DNA from: JABWBH01 sp964526695
GTDB lineage: Bacteria; Planctomycetota; Phycisphaerae; UBA1845
Direction of reading: 5' to 3'
Length of the DNA: 64,000 nucleotides
NCBI GenBank assembly: GCA_964526695.1
Contig: CAZGJA010000091.1
Coordinates: 82,036-146,035 of the forward strand
Shown: one piece after another, positions 7,101-15,036 of the stretch
Numbering within the stretch: position 1 is the first letter of the stretch
Layout of the letters: every line of letters begins with the position of its first letter
Translations under genes and position numbers: made by a program
Notes under the pieces: model-generated
Database searches by the model: none
What the model was told of the DNA's origin: nothing
What the model saw: the letters and a program-made list of their open reading frames with translations, nothing else

Positions 7101-9826
7101 TCGACATGCTCGTAAACGAGGAGTGGGCGGCGATCGATCATGCCGATTTGAACGGCGACATGCTAGACGATTTCATCGCCACGGAAGAGGGGAGCTCTGG
7201 ATCAAGCCTGTACGTCCTCTTGAATGACGGGACCGGGGGCACCTCTGCGCCGATGGGGTTTCCATTTGGGGGTACGGGTGGAGGTCGGCTCATCATCGCT
7301 ACGGGTGATTTGAATGGGGATTTCAGGACCGACATTGTTATACCGCATGGCACGAATAACGGCAGTTGCCAATTGTTTATCAACAGAGGCGTGGACGATG
7401 CAGGCATATGGCTGGGACTCGACTCTACGCAGATCAGCTCCGGGCGTCGGGAATACTTTACCTGGGTCGACATTGCTGATTTCAATGCGGATTCCAGAAT
7501 GGATCTGGCGCTGATTGATGAGAACGGCGGACATGCATGGGTCTTTCTGAACGATTTGAACGGGCTGTTCTCGGAACAGCGGGATTTTGCGGTCGGAAGC
7601 GGTGTGCCGCGCTGCCTAGCCGTGGGCGATTTTGATCATGATCAGCGCCCTGACCTAGCGGTCTCCTGGCACGAGAGCAGCAGCGGAGTCTCCGTTTTGA
7701 TTAACTTGGGAAACGACTCTTCTCAGCGCTGGTTGGGCTTCGCAGACAGGGTGAAGTACAACGTCGACCTCGCCCCCGGAATGATAATTGCCCAGGATCT
7801 GCACGGCGATGGGTGGCTCGATTTGATTACGCTTCACGGTGACCATGTTTATGTTCTGAAGAATCTCGGACTTGGTGACGGACGATTTGGTTCCCCACGC
7901 ACTTTTGGAACAGGGGGTCGGCGGTGCCTCTGGATCGGTTCCGAGGACCTAGACAGAGACGGGGACCATGATTTGGTATTTGCGGATCCGGGAGAGATAG
8001 ATCAATTCCCGTACGGGGCGCGGATTCTGTTGAACGACGGGTTGGCTTCTTTTGGCCCGAGTGAGCTCCTATCGACGAGCTATCGACCCTCCTGGGCAAC
8101 GCTTTCTGACTTCAATCACGATGGTATCCCTGATATCGCCGCGATAACGAATTACGGATCTCCAATTATCAGCTTGTTTCAGAATGAAACTGCTCCTCCC
8201 CCAACGAGCGACGACTGCAATGGCAATCACGTCCCCGACGAATGCGATATTTCGGGAGGGCCTTCGGAAGATTGCAACAGCAACGGCATACCTGACGAAT
8301 GCGACATCGCTGAAGGAACCAGTACTGACAGGAATGCCAATGGGATTCCGGACGAGTGCGAGGCCGACATCCGCGTTATCCCTATTGCCGTGACCAGTGA
8401 TCCTGCCGCAGGGTCTGAAACCCGGAGTTCAGAACCTATCGGCGCCAATAGCATCACGCGTGGGCAGCGGTACTGGATCGAGGTCTGGGCCACTGACAAG
8501 GGCGGCGACAACACCGGGCTGACCAGTGTGTATGTCGATGCCGCTTTTTGTTCGCAGACGCACGCGCTGGCCCTCTTCCACGGAACGATCTTCGATACCT
8601 TCCCCAGCGGCACCATTGTTCAGGGAGGCCTAGATGAATTTGGCGGTTCGGCATTGCCCAGCGGGGGCGGCATTGAACCCGAATGGGTCAGGGTGGGGTG
8701 GATCGAGATGCGACCGGACAATGAAACGGCTTCGTGCATGATTGAATTGCTGCCGAGTCAAACGGGGATAGGCGCGTTTGGGCGTGGGCTCATACCGTGG
8801 GAGTTTGTCGAGCTGGGTTCCTTGGACCTTGAGATCCTCGAACCGAGCATCACGTATGATCTTGATAACGACGGTACCGTGGGCGTCGGCGATCTAGGGG
8901 TCTTTGCTACTTCCTGGATGCAAACCGTACCCCCTGCCAACGCCGCGCACGACTTCGACTGCGATGGGTTCGTTGGTCCTGGTGACCTAAGCTGGTTCGC
9001 CACGGCTTGGCTCAAAGACGTTGATGATCCCACGATCCAGTATCCCCCGCCGTGCGGAGGCCCTATGCCCGATCCCCACCGGGGTGGGCCTGACGTGGCT
9101 GTTAGCTTGATTGCCCTCACCAATCCTTCAGCGAATGATTTGGTCAACACTCTGCCGGACTCGATCGGACACGTCAACATCGGGGATACCTACTTCGTCG
9201 AGCTGTGGGTCAGCGATGTGGGCGACATTAATACGGGGGTGACGTCTGCGTATCTTGATTTGCTGTACCCGAGCAGCTCGTCTACGGTGATTCAGCTCGT
9301 CCACAGCGATCTTTACAACCTCTTCGCCAGCGGCACGGTCATGGGCGACCTCTTGGACGAACTCGGAGGTTCCAGCCTTCCCGGGAACATTGGGATTGAG
9401 CCGCAATGGGCGCGGGTCGCTGTCATCGAAGTCCTCGCCACGAGCGAGAATCAGTCGGCAGAGTTCCTCACGGCCCCGAGCGACGCCGGGGTGGCCTGCT
9501 ACGGGCGCGGGCTTATTCCGTGGAGCAACATCACTCTAGGAAGTGTAAGTGTACAGCAGGGGGGAGTGGGCGTCGATTGTGGTTCTGTGGATACTTTGAA
9601 ACTGAAGTGCAAACAGAGCACGTTCAAGCTAAAGGCCGTGCTCCTCACGATTCTGCCTGAGGGTACCGTGGTTCATCTGACCCGAGACGATGTTGACACT
9701 AGAGAAGTCGTGATTGGTCGTCGTGGCAAGGGATCGACGAAGTGGAGCAACGTAGCACAGGGCGCACATACCGTCTGCATGGATGAATGCCCCAGCATCT
9801 GTGAAAGCCGTAGCTGTAATCCGTAG
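4196..9826 (+). CDS. Giant secreted FG-GAP / DCNxN-repeat / lectin / dockerin-like protein
   Basis: 1876 residues from the ATG at 4196 (GAGGAG 7 bp upstream); an upstream GTG at 4148 is less likely. Order: signal peptide (cleavage near SSA-QDC), three DCNxN repeats, an FG-GAP/VCBS-like propeller (nt ~4500-5470), a block of DCNxNxxPDECD repeats (~5490-6180), a concanavalin/LamG-like domain (SFWFRADSI; ~6190-6870), more repeats, a second FG-GAP propeller (~7070-8190), final repeats, a cohesin-like beta domain, paired EF-hand/dockerin-like loops (DLDNDGTVGVGDL and DFDCDGFVGPGDL, ~8860-9030), a second copy of the beta domain and a Cys-bracketed C-terminal module. I count 23 DCNxN copies; the last has DRN. 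Likely an exported, calcium-binding surface or matrix protein. Base composition is visibly more AT-rich than the flanking phage genes, and it is opposite in strand, suggesting cargo. Confidence 0.9.
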   Translation: MCASGRLAMFVPAVIILASFSSRSSAQDCNLNGIDDACDISCGDQGGPCDVPGCGLSQDCNSNGIPDECDLLDGTSEDCNLNLVPDECDVTADFQGMSDPASVPLGTTPFWIDSADVDDDLRPDLIAVRSGSPGKLIVLRNLADGSFSRYDWDTTDNLVRVAAGDMNGDAHIDVLTLGTQLAIHLNYQNGMFGSRSYYSVGDSGWGAVLADLDRDQDLDIVVTEARADNLYIFRNDGTGAFPNRTTYRAGRAADVSTADIDRDGDIDIVTSAVEVLLNRGDGTFQDPLAQGTRGNDLLLSDLDGDEYPDLVILDGETDSFKVRRNNHDGTFAAPEDYSVGDYPRQVLGTDIDSDHDIDLFVIVGGSESFSVLRNRGDGVFDSILTLYASGARCAVLTDLDMDADYDLAVSDGRRGAVAIYTNQTTPPASLDCNVNRIPDECDIDSGTSADCNTNLIPDECDIAGGPSPDCNSNDVPDECDIQDGTSRDCNLNGIPDDCISLETDCNGNGTPDECDVLDGTSEDCNMNLVPDECDVADGFSNDCNNNRIPDECDVSCGASCDCNSNLVPDECDIVDGTSQDCNGNLHPDECDIVDGTSTDCDDNTIPDECQGVVDCNGNGILDACDIETGSSSDCNLNGIPDECIAEEGDCNGNNVPDECDVRPPLPFAVGLSFWFRADSIQDLHDGDSVSLWSDDSRNHLDIGQQAPSQRPRYMHGSLGGLPSVRFDGDDLLFRENVLGSLITSQNEATVFFVARQTSSDPLNTLFGWVSSTDRFLVHATVDDQISFQHGDPNNGGKADWSQPQNWDDTMHIVQLWRSGTSAEAIVDGVLLGPRSMTDTPLLGEATTLYLGSDIFSNTFTGDIGELIVYSRALTNDERSDIAEYLEERFLSGPNMQDCNNNGIPDTCTSENDCNTNGLPDECDIYGGTSEDCDSNYIPDECEQDCNGNGIVDECDIRVPEMEFGHEVMFDMLVNEEWAAIDHADLNGDMLDDFIATEEGSSGSSLYVLLNDGTGGTSAPMGFPFGGTGGGRLIIATGDLNGDFRTDIVIPHGTNNGSCQLFINRGVDDAGIWLGLDSTQISSGRREYFTWVDIADFNADSRMDLALIDENGGHAWVFLNDLNGLFSEQRDFAVGSGVPRCLAVGDFDHDQRPDLAVSWHESSSGVSVLINLGNDSSQRWLGFADRVKYNVDLAPGMIIAQDLHGDGWLDLITLHGDHVYVLKNLGLGDGRFGSPRTFGTGGRRCLWIGSEDLDRDGDHDLVFADPGEIDQFPYGARILLNDGLASFGPSELLSTSYRPSWATLSDFNHDGIPDIAAITNYGSPIISLFQNETAPPPTSDDCNGNHVPDECDISGGPSEDCNSNGIPDECDIAEGTSTDRNANGIPDECEADIRVIPIAVTSDPAAGSETRSSEPIGANSITRGQRYWIEVWATDKGGDNTGLTSVYVDAAFCSQTHALALFHGTIFDTFPSGTIVQGGLDEFGGSALPSGGGIEPEWVRVGWIEMRPDNETASCMIELLPSQTGIGAFGRGLIPWEFVELGSLDLEILEPSITYDLDNDGTVGVGDLGVFATSWMQTVPPANAAHDFDCDGFVGPGDLSWFATAWLKDVDDPTIQYPPPCGGPMPDPHRGGPDVAVSLIALTNPSANDLVNTLPDSIGHVNIGDTYFVELWVSDVGDINTGVTSAYLDLLYPSSSSTVIQLVHSDLYNLFASGTVMGDLLDELGGSSLPGNIGIEPQWARVAVIEVLATSENQSAEFLTAPSDAGVACYGRGLIPWSNITLGSVSVQQGGVGVDCGSVDTLKLKCKQSTFKLKAVLLTILPEGTVVHLTRDDVDTREVVIGRRGKGSTKWSNVAQGAHTVCMDECPSICESRSCNP
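9577..9826 (+). other. Shared Cys-bracketed C-terminal module, copy 1
   Basis: The last ~82 residues run from CGSVDTLKLKCK to the end. They share a layout with the ends of the proteins at 20019-22346 and 35418-37760: Cys, hydrophobic x2-3, Leu, Lys/Arg-Cys, then alternating hydrophobics, a Gly-x-x-Val-Val turn, an (V)I-x-G-R/N-R-A/G-K step and terminal Cys residues. Length and position (always last) suggest a sorting, anchoring or secretion tag; that function is inference. Confidence 0.6.
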
Positions 9827-9907
9827 GTTCAGGGTGGGAGGCGTGCTTCAGGCCATTCCTGAGAATCGCCAAGGGAGTTGGCAATTGCTGGAGGCGAGCG
9901 TCTGCGT

Positions 9908-10093
9908 TCATCCTATGACGCGCTCAATCGTCGTGACTCGGCGCCCGCAGTTCCGACATTCCCTGCGCCGCACAATCCGCCCTCCCACTCCCGAACGCGT
10001 GTAGGTCACATGGAAGTGTCCGCATCCACACTTCGGGCAACGCGGCCCGCGCTCGTTCGCCTGATTCGTAACTCCTCGCAGGCCCTCTTTCAT
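9908..10093 (-). CDS. Small phage zinc-ribbon protein after terminase
   Basis: 61 residues beginning MKEGLRGV. Two CxxC pairs (CPKCGCGHFHV and CRNCGRRV) are separated by a basic segment ending RRREC, giving a zinc-ribbon architecture similar in outline to phage Ogr/Delta regulators and to the NrdR N-terminus. The ATG overlaps the terminase stop codon in an ATGA arrangement, so it is translationally coupled to the packaging gene. A role in late transcription or nucleic-acid binding is plausible but not shown. Its 3' end faces the cargo gene end 81 bp away. Confidence 0.65.
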   Translation of the reverse strand: MKEGLRGVTNQANERGPRCPKCGCGHFHVTYTRSGVGGRIVRRRECRNCGRRVTTIERVIG

Positions 10094-12429
10094 CGCTTGG
10101 CCGCCTGAAGCTCGGACAGCCTGATCCTCACCCGCGGCGCAGGCCGCGCATCCATCCCGAACAGCATCGCCCCCTCCATCGACGCCGCCACGGCGCAACC
10201 GACCAGACAATCCAGCCAGTGGTTGTCCGCGCCGTCGAGGCGCAGCTTCCATTCATCCACCGTGCGGCCGCGGCCCTCCGTTTTCACGCGGTACTCGCTG
10301 GTCAGATGCTCGGCGACCAGGCGGTGGTCATCGGGATTGCGGCCGAAGAGCGACAGGCACCCCGGGTCGCCCATCGGCACAGCCAGCCGGGCGTGGACGA
10401 AGCTCTTCCAGAAGTTCGTATCGAAGAGCGCATGCCGGACGGACCGCCGGGCAGCAACGAGCGGGATGCGCCAGTTCAGCCCCACGCGGTCGCCGCGCTT
10501 GCGCTTGTAATCGGCAAAGGGAATCGACGACGCGCCGACGTAGCGGCCGTGGCTCGGCATGATGATGCCCGCGTGCTTGCTCTGCCGGCAGAACTGATAG
10601 ACCACGTCCGACGACTGGCCCCAGTTGGCGTCGATCAAACACCGATCGATCCGTACCATCGCCCCGTCGTCGCGCCGCCATTCACGACCGACCGTTCGGT
10701 CGCACAGCCGCTCCAGTCCCGCGTAGATCGCGCCTTCCATACCCGCACGCGGCACTGCGGACGCCAGCGTGTGACGCATGTCTCGCAGCGTAAAGTAGGC
10801 CGTCTGCTGATCGGGTTCGGTGCCGTAGTCGATGACGTGCCCGGTAAAGTCGTTCTCCCACGCGGCGATAAGCCAGAACAGCGCCTTGCCCTGCACGTCG
10901 ATGAACATCGTCACGTGCGTCGCGCCGATGGGGATCTCGCCGCGGCGCAGGCCGTTGACCTTCGCGGCGATCTGATCGGCGGTGAGCAGGTCCTCGTCGG
11001 CGTGCTCCTCGGGGAGCGGTTCGTTCTGATATTCCGCCCAGAACGCCACGTCGCCGCGATCCAGGCGCAGGTTCATCGCGTGCTGAATGGCGGACAGCTC
11101 GTCGGGATGGTGCCGCTGCGGCCAGGCGATGACCGCGCCGTCGTCCATCGCCGCGCGGTTCTCCGCGTAGAACTGCGTGGCCTCACCCATGCCACGATCG
11201 GCGCGCATCCCGTCGCGCCACAGCTCCGAATACCGCGCCCACAGCGCCTCGTTGGTGGGGAACGTGTACACCATCTTCGTCCGCTCGCCCTGCCACTGCG
11301 GGTGCTTGTCTCGGTCCAGGATGCGGTCGGCCAGGTCGGAAGGGCGAACCACCGTCAATGCCATCAACCCGGCGATTTTCCGCCCCGGACCAGCCAGGCC
11401 CAGGATCGCGCCGGCCAGAATGCGCTCGCGCGCCGCGCACTGCGACGGCGACCGCGCGGATTCATCCGTCTGCGGGTCGTCAATGAGCACCAGCGACGGG
11501 CGGACGGAGGACCCGTCCACCCGTTTGTGCTTCATCCCGCGGATGCGGCCAGTGATCCCCGACACGCAAATGATCGCGCCGGACGCGCGGCTCCCGGGCA
11601 TGGTGGGCAGCACGATCTCCTTGGCCGTCCAGCCGATGTGCGTCTGCTTGCCCTGGAAGAGCTGCCCTGCGGCGCGCTGGTGGATGCCCTCCAACGCCTG
11701 GATCGGGAAGCGGACCTCGGGAAAGTCGTCCAGCAGCAGGTCATTGGACTCCAGCTCGACCTTGATCGAGTCGAGCATGTTCTCCGCGTGGTCCTCGTCG
11801 CTGCCGATGAGCGCGATGAACTCGCGGTGCCCGTAGATCAGCGACCACAGGCAGGCCGTCTCACACAGGCTCGTCTTACCGCTGCCGCGCGGCATGGCCA
11901 TTGCGAACAGCCCGCCCTCCAGCACGGCCTTTTCGATCTTGCCGATCACCTTCAGGTGATCCGGCGACCACGGCAGGTGGAACGTGAGCGGGAAGTACCG
12001 CTCGCAGAAGAAGCGGAAGTCGCGTTCGGCCCGCGCCTTCCACTGCGGGTTGGCGATCGCCGGCAGCTCGCCGATGTCGCGCCCTGACAGTGACATCTGC
12101 TCGGCGCGCGCCCGGGCGCGCTCTTTCACCGCGTCGTAGCCGACCAACCCTTCGGGCTCGGGTCGCGGCCGATGCCGCTCGAGGACCAGCCACGCGACGT
12201 AGCGCAGCAGGTCCACAATCCTCCCGTCGCCGATGCGGAATCCCGCGCGTGAACGATGGCGGTGGAGCTGGCGCTCCGAGATGACCTCACCCAGCGGCGT
12301 GGAATTGAGCAGCCGCACGAGTTCGGTCGGTTTCAACTTGCGCGGGTCAATCGGCAGAATAATGCCCTCCACGAGCCCATTCGCGATACGATACGAGCCG
12401 AGTGAAGTCTGTTGTCGAGGGCGAAACAT
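10090..12429 (-). CDS. Terminase large subunit (GpA-like) with extra N-terminal domain
   Basis: Packaging motor and nuclease that cuts concatemeric DNA and pumps it through the portal. Walker A is MPRGSGKTS (residues ~179-187), Walker B is LVLIDDPQ (~313-320), and the C-terminal nuclease half has acidic motifs such as MFIDVQGKAL and LIDANWG. At 779 residues it is longer than lambda gpA (641). The first ~90 residues (KLKPTELVRLLNSTPLGEVI, then an Arg/His-rich helix and IVDLLRYVAWLV) resemble a small DNA-binding domain and also the neighbouring 75-residue protein at 12855-13082. The annotated start overlaps the divergent gene at 12428 by 2 bp, so the true start may be an internal GTG near residue 20. 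Confidence 0.85.
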   Translation of the reverse strand: MFRPRQQTSLGSYRIANGLVEGIILPIDPRKLKPTELVRLLNSTPLGEVISERQLHRHRSRAGFRIGDGRIVDLLRYVAWLVLERHRPRPEPEGLVGYDAVKERARARAEQMSLSGRDIGELPAIANPQWKARAERDFRFFCERYFPLTFHLPWSPDHLKVIGKIEKAVLEGGLFAMAMPRGSGKTSLCETACLWSLIYGHREFIALIGSDEDHAENMLDSIKVELESNDLLLDDFPEVRFPIQALEGIHQRAAGQLFQGKQTHIGWTAKEIVLPTMPGSRASGAIICVSGITGRIRGMKHKRVDGSSVRPSLVLIDDPQTDESARSPSQCAARERILAGAILGLAGPGRKIAGLMALTVVRPSDLADRILDRDKHPQWQGERTKMVYTFPTNEALWARYSELWRDGMRADRGMGEATQFYAENRAAMDDGAVIAWPQRHHPDELSAIQHAMNLRLDRGDVAFWAEYQNEPLPEEHADEDLLTADQIAAKVNGLRRGEIPIGATHVTMFIDVQGKALFWLIAAWENDFTGHVIDYGTEPDQQTAYFTLRDMRHTLASAVPRAGMEGAIYAGLERLCDRTVGREWRRDDGAMVRIDRCLIDANWGQSSDVVYQFCRQSKHAGIIMPSHGRYVGASSIPFADYKRKRGDRVGLNWRIPLVAARRSVRHALFDTNFWKSFVHARLAVPMGDPGCLSLFGRNPDDHRLVAEHLTSEYRVKTEGRGRTVDEWKLRLDGADNHWLDCLVGCAVAASMEGAMLFGMDARPAPRVRIRLSELQAAKR

Positions 12430-12829
12430 GGCTGATCAGCACATATCGAGCACTTTCGGTTGCCCGCAGTGCTTCGGTCCGGACCCCGAGGCCGCGTGGC
12501 AACACAAGCTGAAGCCTCGCAGCGAGCTGATTGATGAGTCGCACTTCGGCGTGACGCTCGGTTGCTGTCCAGCCTGCAATCAAACGTTTGTCTCGATCTT
12601 CACGGAGTTCGTCGATTGGATCGATGGCGATGATCCGCAGTATTGGGATCGCCTCCCGCTGACCGCGGCGGAAGCCGATGCGCTGGCCCTCCAAAGTGCC
12701 GCCGTGAACCTCAAGCAGATCGAGGAATTCGGTCGCGACCGCCGCCGGCTCAAGGTGGATTACCCCAAGGGCGCGCCGCGCCGGATCGCCTGGGTTACGG
12801 GCGGACTTGCGATCGTGCCCGGCCACTGA
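12428..12829 (+). CDS. Cytoplasmic protein with two CxxC pairs, probable cargo
   Basis: 133 residues from the ATG at 12428 (GAGGGCG upstream). FGCPQCFG and GCCPACNQTF form a likely zinc-binding pair, followed by an acidic region (DWIDGDDPQYWDRLPL) and a mixed helix/strand C-terminus (RLKVDYPKGAPRRIAW). No signal peptide or membrane segment. It is rightward among leftward phage genes and starts back-to-back with the terminase start, the layout of a phage moron. I do not recognise a characterised family; small host-type conserved hypotheticals with this look are common in planctomycetes. Confidence 0.6.
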   Translation: MADQHISSTFGCPQCFGPDPEAAWQHKLKPRSELIDESHFGVTLGCCPACNQTFVSIFTEFVDWIDGDDPQYWDRLPLTAAEADALALQSAAVNLKQIEEFGRDRRRLKVDYPKGAPRRIAWVTGGLAIVPGH

Positions 12830-12854
12830 ATGCTCGTTGACGTGTTGTCGCAAC

Positions 12855-13082
12855 TTACCCGGCACGATTGACCATCTCCTTGATCAGCCACGCCGCATAG
12901 TGGACCAGGTTCATCGACCCGTCCGCATTCGTGGGCGCTCCGACGACGACGTCGGCTTCGATCATCTCGACGTCCACGCGCTCCCCGCCGACGGCCGACA
13001 GCAGCCGCGCGGCGTCGGCCAGAGGCAGCGCCGTGGGATTCAGGCCGGGCCGGAAAGTTTCAGGCGGCGAGCCGTTGGCCAT
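12855..13082 (-). CDS. Small phage protein resembling the terminase N-terminal domain
   Basis: 75 residues from ATG 13082 with GGAGG seven bases upstream. The pattern LNPTALPLADAARLL ... ADGSMNLVHYAAWLIKEM lines up by eye with LKPTELVRLL ... GDGRIVDLLRYVAWLVLE in the terminase. It sits immediately upstream of terminase in the leftward direction (with only a rightward cargo gene between), where the small terminase subunit is usually encoded. A DNA-recognition role is therefore plausible. Homology between the two is my visual judgement only. Confidence 0.6.
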   Translation of the reverse strand: MANGSPPETFRPGLNPTALPLADAARLLSAVGGERVDVEMIEADVVVGAPTNADGSMNLVHYAAWLIKEMVNRAG

Positions 13083-13236
13083 TGCAGGTCCTCCACTGAA
13101 GGGGGCGAGGTCCGCCACGGGTACGCCCACGACGCGCTGCGGGCCCACGTGGGCCGCCCTGCGCGACGCGCGGCGGCCACGGGGCCAACCCGGCGTTGCC
13201 CATCGCGCCAGGGCCGCCCGGCGCGGTGTCACGCCT

Positions 13237-13263
13237 TTGACAGTTCAACCCAAACTTTATGCG
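13237..13263 (+). promoter_or_regulatory. Candidate promoter of the small-gene cluster
   Basis: A perfect TTGACA at 13237-13242 is followed 15 bp later by TATGCG (13258-13263) within a locally AT-rich patch, about 105 bp upstream of the first gene of the rightward cluster. The spacer is short and the -10 imperfect, so this is tentative. Confidence 0.4.
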
Positions 13264-13368
13264 AAAATATCTTCCGAAAAAGCGGGGAAACGCTTCCCAT
13301 CTGCGAAAACCAAGCGTAAGGACATGCATGACGCGATCGCGATGGGGCGGCGCGAATGGAGACCAAAG

Positions 13369-13560
13369 ATGACAACGCAAACGATCGAACGACTGACGCG
13401 AGGCACGCGGGTGATCAACATCACCGACGGCGAACCGGGGACGATTGAAGGCGTCTGCACCTACCGCCGAGGCGGACGGGTGTGGTCCTACGCGGTGGTG
13501 ACCACCTACGGCCGCGAGGTCTGGGACGCGAGCGAGACGCTGGTGATCGAGCAGGAGTAA
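13369..13560 (+). CDS. Small SH3/KOW-like phage protein
   Basis: 63 residues beginning MTTQTIERLTRGTRVINI; ATG at 13369 with GGAG at correct spacing. The pattern TRVINITDGEPGTIEGV ... WSYAVVTTYGREVWDA resembles a small beta-barrel of KOW/SH3 type (a short loop around Gly-Glu-Pro-Gly), sometimes found in phage hypotheticals. First gene of a eight-gene rightward run in which each gene has its own strong GGAG site. Function unknown. Confidence 0.6.
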   Translation: MTTQTIERLTRGTRVINITDGEPGTIEGVCTYRRGGRVWSYAVVTTYGREVWDASETLVIEQE

Positions 13561-13572
13561 AGGAGAACGAAC

Positions 13573-13938
13573 ATGAAGACGACGACCGACCCGAACACGA
13601 AGACGCCGGCGAGCAACCCAGACATGAAGAATTGGGAACTGCCGCTGCTGGCCAAGGCCCGCAGGTTCTACCAGGTCACCGTGACCGAGAACGCCGGCAA
13701 CGAGCCCGCCTTCCTGCGGGCCAAGCTCGTCCAGCACGGAGCGGAGGCCGCCGACGACGCCGCGCGACGCATCCACGGGCTGATCCGAACGCTCAACGAA
13801 GCCTACGAGCGGCTGATGAACGCGGGCACGATCGATGACGCCAAGAACGCGGTGTCCTGGCTGCGGACCGATGCCTGGGACACCGTGCAGCGCGACATCG
13901 CCACGCTGGACGCGATCAGCCAGGCGCTGCGGGCTTGA
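13573..13938 (+). CDS. Helical phage protein of unknown function
   Basis: 121 residues, ATG preceded by AAAGGAG. The N-terminus is Thr/Pro-rich and probably unstructured; the rest is helical (RRIHGLIRTLNEAYERLM, AWDTVQRDIATLDAISQAL) with no Cys or membrane segment. Starts 12 bp after the previous gene. Not recognised; position in the small-gene cluster suggests an early phage accessory role. Confidence 0.55.
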   Translation: MKTTTDPNTKTPASNPDMKNWELPLLAKARRFYQVTVTENAGNEPAFLRAKLVQHGAEAADDAARRIHGLIRTLNEAYERLMNAGTIDDAKNAVSWLRTDAWDTVQRDIATLDAISQALRA

Positions 13939-13971
13939 TGAATGACACGCCGAACCCAAGGAGATCGAAAG

Positions 13972-14169
13972 ATGACCACGACCCACGCAACGACCACGAC
14001 CCGGCTCAGCCGGATGGACACGATCCGACTTCAGAAGGTGCTCAAGAGCCTCGTAGCGGCGATGGACGTGCTGCAGCGCTGCGACGACCCCGCGCTGCGC
14101 GAGGCGGCGGATGACGAACTCATGGATGTCGCGGGGCGCTTCGAGATGCTCCTCGACGAGAACCGGTAA
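13972..14169 (+). CDS. Small helical phage protein
   Basis: 65 residues from the ATG at 13972, which has AAGGAGATCGAAAG directly upstream; an in-frame start at 13942 does not. The Thr-rich start (MTTTHATTTTRLSRM) is followed by helices carrying LQKVLKSLVAAMDVLQRC and ADDELMDVAGRFEMLLD. No family recognised. The same upstream box recurs before the next two genes. Confidence 0.55.
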   Translation: MTTTHATTTTRLSRMDTIRLQKVLKSLVAAMDVLQRCDDPALREAADDELMDVAGRFEMLLDENR

Positions 14170-14214
14170 CACGCGCTTCCGGGCCACGCACCCGGCAAGC
14201 CAGGAGATCGAACG

Positions 14215-14442
14215 ATGAAGGCTGCCGTTGCGATTCACTATGACGCGGGTTTGGAGCGCGAAGCGCTGGCCAAGGACATGGCCGACTGGATGGCCGCGGA
14301 GTTCATTCCGTTCAAGCGCGCCCAGCGCATCGAACGCCGCATCCGCACACAGGCCCGCATGACCGGCCTCAGCGTCGAGACCATTCGTGAAGACATCCGT
14401 AGCGACGCGCGCGCCATGCTGGCCGAGGAAGGCATCGAGTAA
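14215..14442 (+). CDS. Small phage protein, unknown
   Basis: 75 residues, preceded by CAGGAGATCGAACG. The sequence is helical and charged (DMADWMAAEFIPFKRAQRIE, RTQARMTGLSVETIRED) and ends in LAEEGIE. The Arg-rich central helix could contact nucleic acid, but there is no clear HTH. Its upstream box nearly duplicates those of its neighbours. Function not assigned. Confidence 0.55.
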   Translation: MKAAVAIHYDAGLEREALAKDMADWMAAEFIPFKRAQRIERRIRTQARMTGLSVETIREDIRSDARAMLAEEGIE

Positions 14443-14469
14443 CCCCGCAACCTTGAAGGAGACCGAAAG

Positions 14470-14712
14470 ATGACCACGAACGATACCCAAAAGACCGCGA
14501 TCGAAACCTACACCGCCCGCCGCGCGGACATCGTCCGGCTGATCGACGTGCTGGAGATGGAGCTCGGCAAGTACGACGAGCGCGCCCAGGCCGAGCCGCA
14601 GCGCTGGGATTTTCCCGGCACGCTCGACTACGTCCGCACCACGCTCATCGACCTGGTCGAAGGCCTGTCGGGCATCGAGCGCGGCGAGATCGAACAATTC
14701 CTCAGCGAATGA
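14470..14712 (+). CDS. Small acidic phage protein, unknown
   Basis: 80 residues from ATG 14470 with GAAGGAGACCGAAAG upstream. Largely helical: ETYTARRADIVRLIDVLEME, a Tyr-Asp-Glu turn, then TLDYVRTTLIDLVEGLSG and IEQFLSE. No cysteines, no export signal. Belongs to the same rightward transcription unit. Not recognised. Confidence 0.55.
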   Translation: MTTNDTQKTAIETYTARRADIVRLIDVLEMELGKYDERAQAEPQRWDFPGTLDYVRTTLIDLVEGLSGIERGEIEQFLSE

Positions 14713-14724
14713 AAGGAGCGACCT

Positions 14725-14955
14725 ATGAAGACGATGACGTTTGAAGCGATCGAGTTCGATTCGGCCCATGAGGCCATCCAGCACTACTACGCCAGCGGCC
14801 ACGGCGACCGGGTGATCCAACTCGGCGGCAAGGCCTACCTGACCACGGAGGCGGAGGCCGAGCGCCTCGCCGCGGCGGGCGTCGAGTTCGCCTACGTCTT
14901 CGACCACGACCTGCCCGACGGGCGCAACGTGATCATGACCGTGCCGGTGAACTGA
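14725..14955 (+). CDS. Small phage protein, unknown
   Basis: 76 residues with AAAGGAG upstream. Begins MKTMTFEAIEFDSAHEAIQH and ends FDHDLPDGRNVIMTVPVN; probably a small alpha/beta fold. AIQHYYASGHGDRVIQLGGK and YLTTEAEAERLAAAGVEFAY read as an orderly small domain. Followed by an 80-bp gap before the HARE-HTH gene. No family assignment. Confidence 0.55.
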   Translation: MKTMTFEAIEFDSAHEAIQHYYASGHGDRVIQLGGKAYLTTEAEAERLAAAGVEFAYVFDHDLPDGRNVIMTVPVN

Positions 14956-15036
14956 CCGCGACCCGAACGCGAGCGCCCTACGGGGCGTCAGCGCCCGGGC
15001 CGCATGGGGCGGCTCGAGGTTGAAAGGAGGAACGCG

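Noticed and set aside
10219..12087. 622-codon plus-strand open frame
   Set aside because: Antisense to the terminase gene, no signatures.
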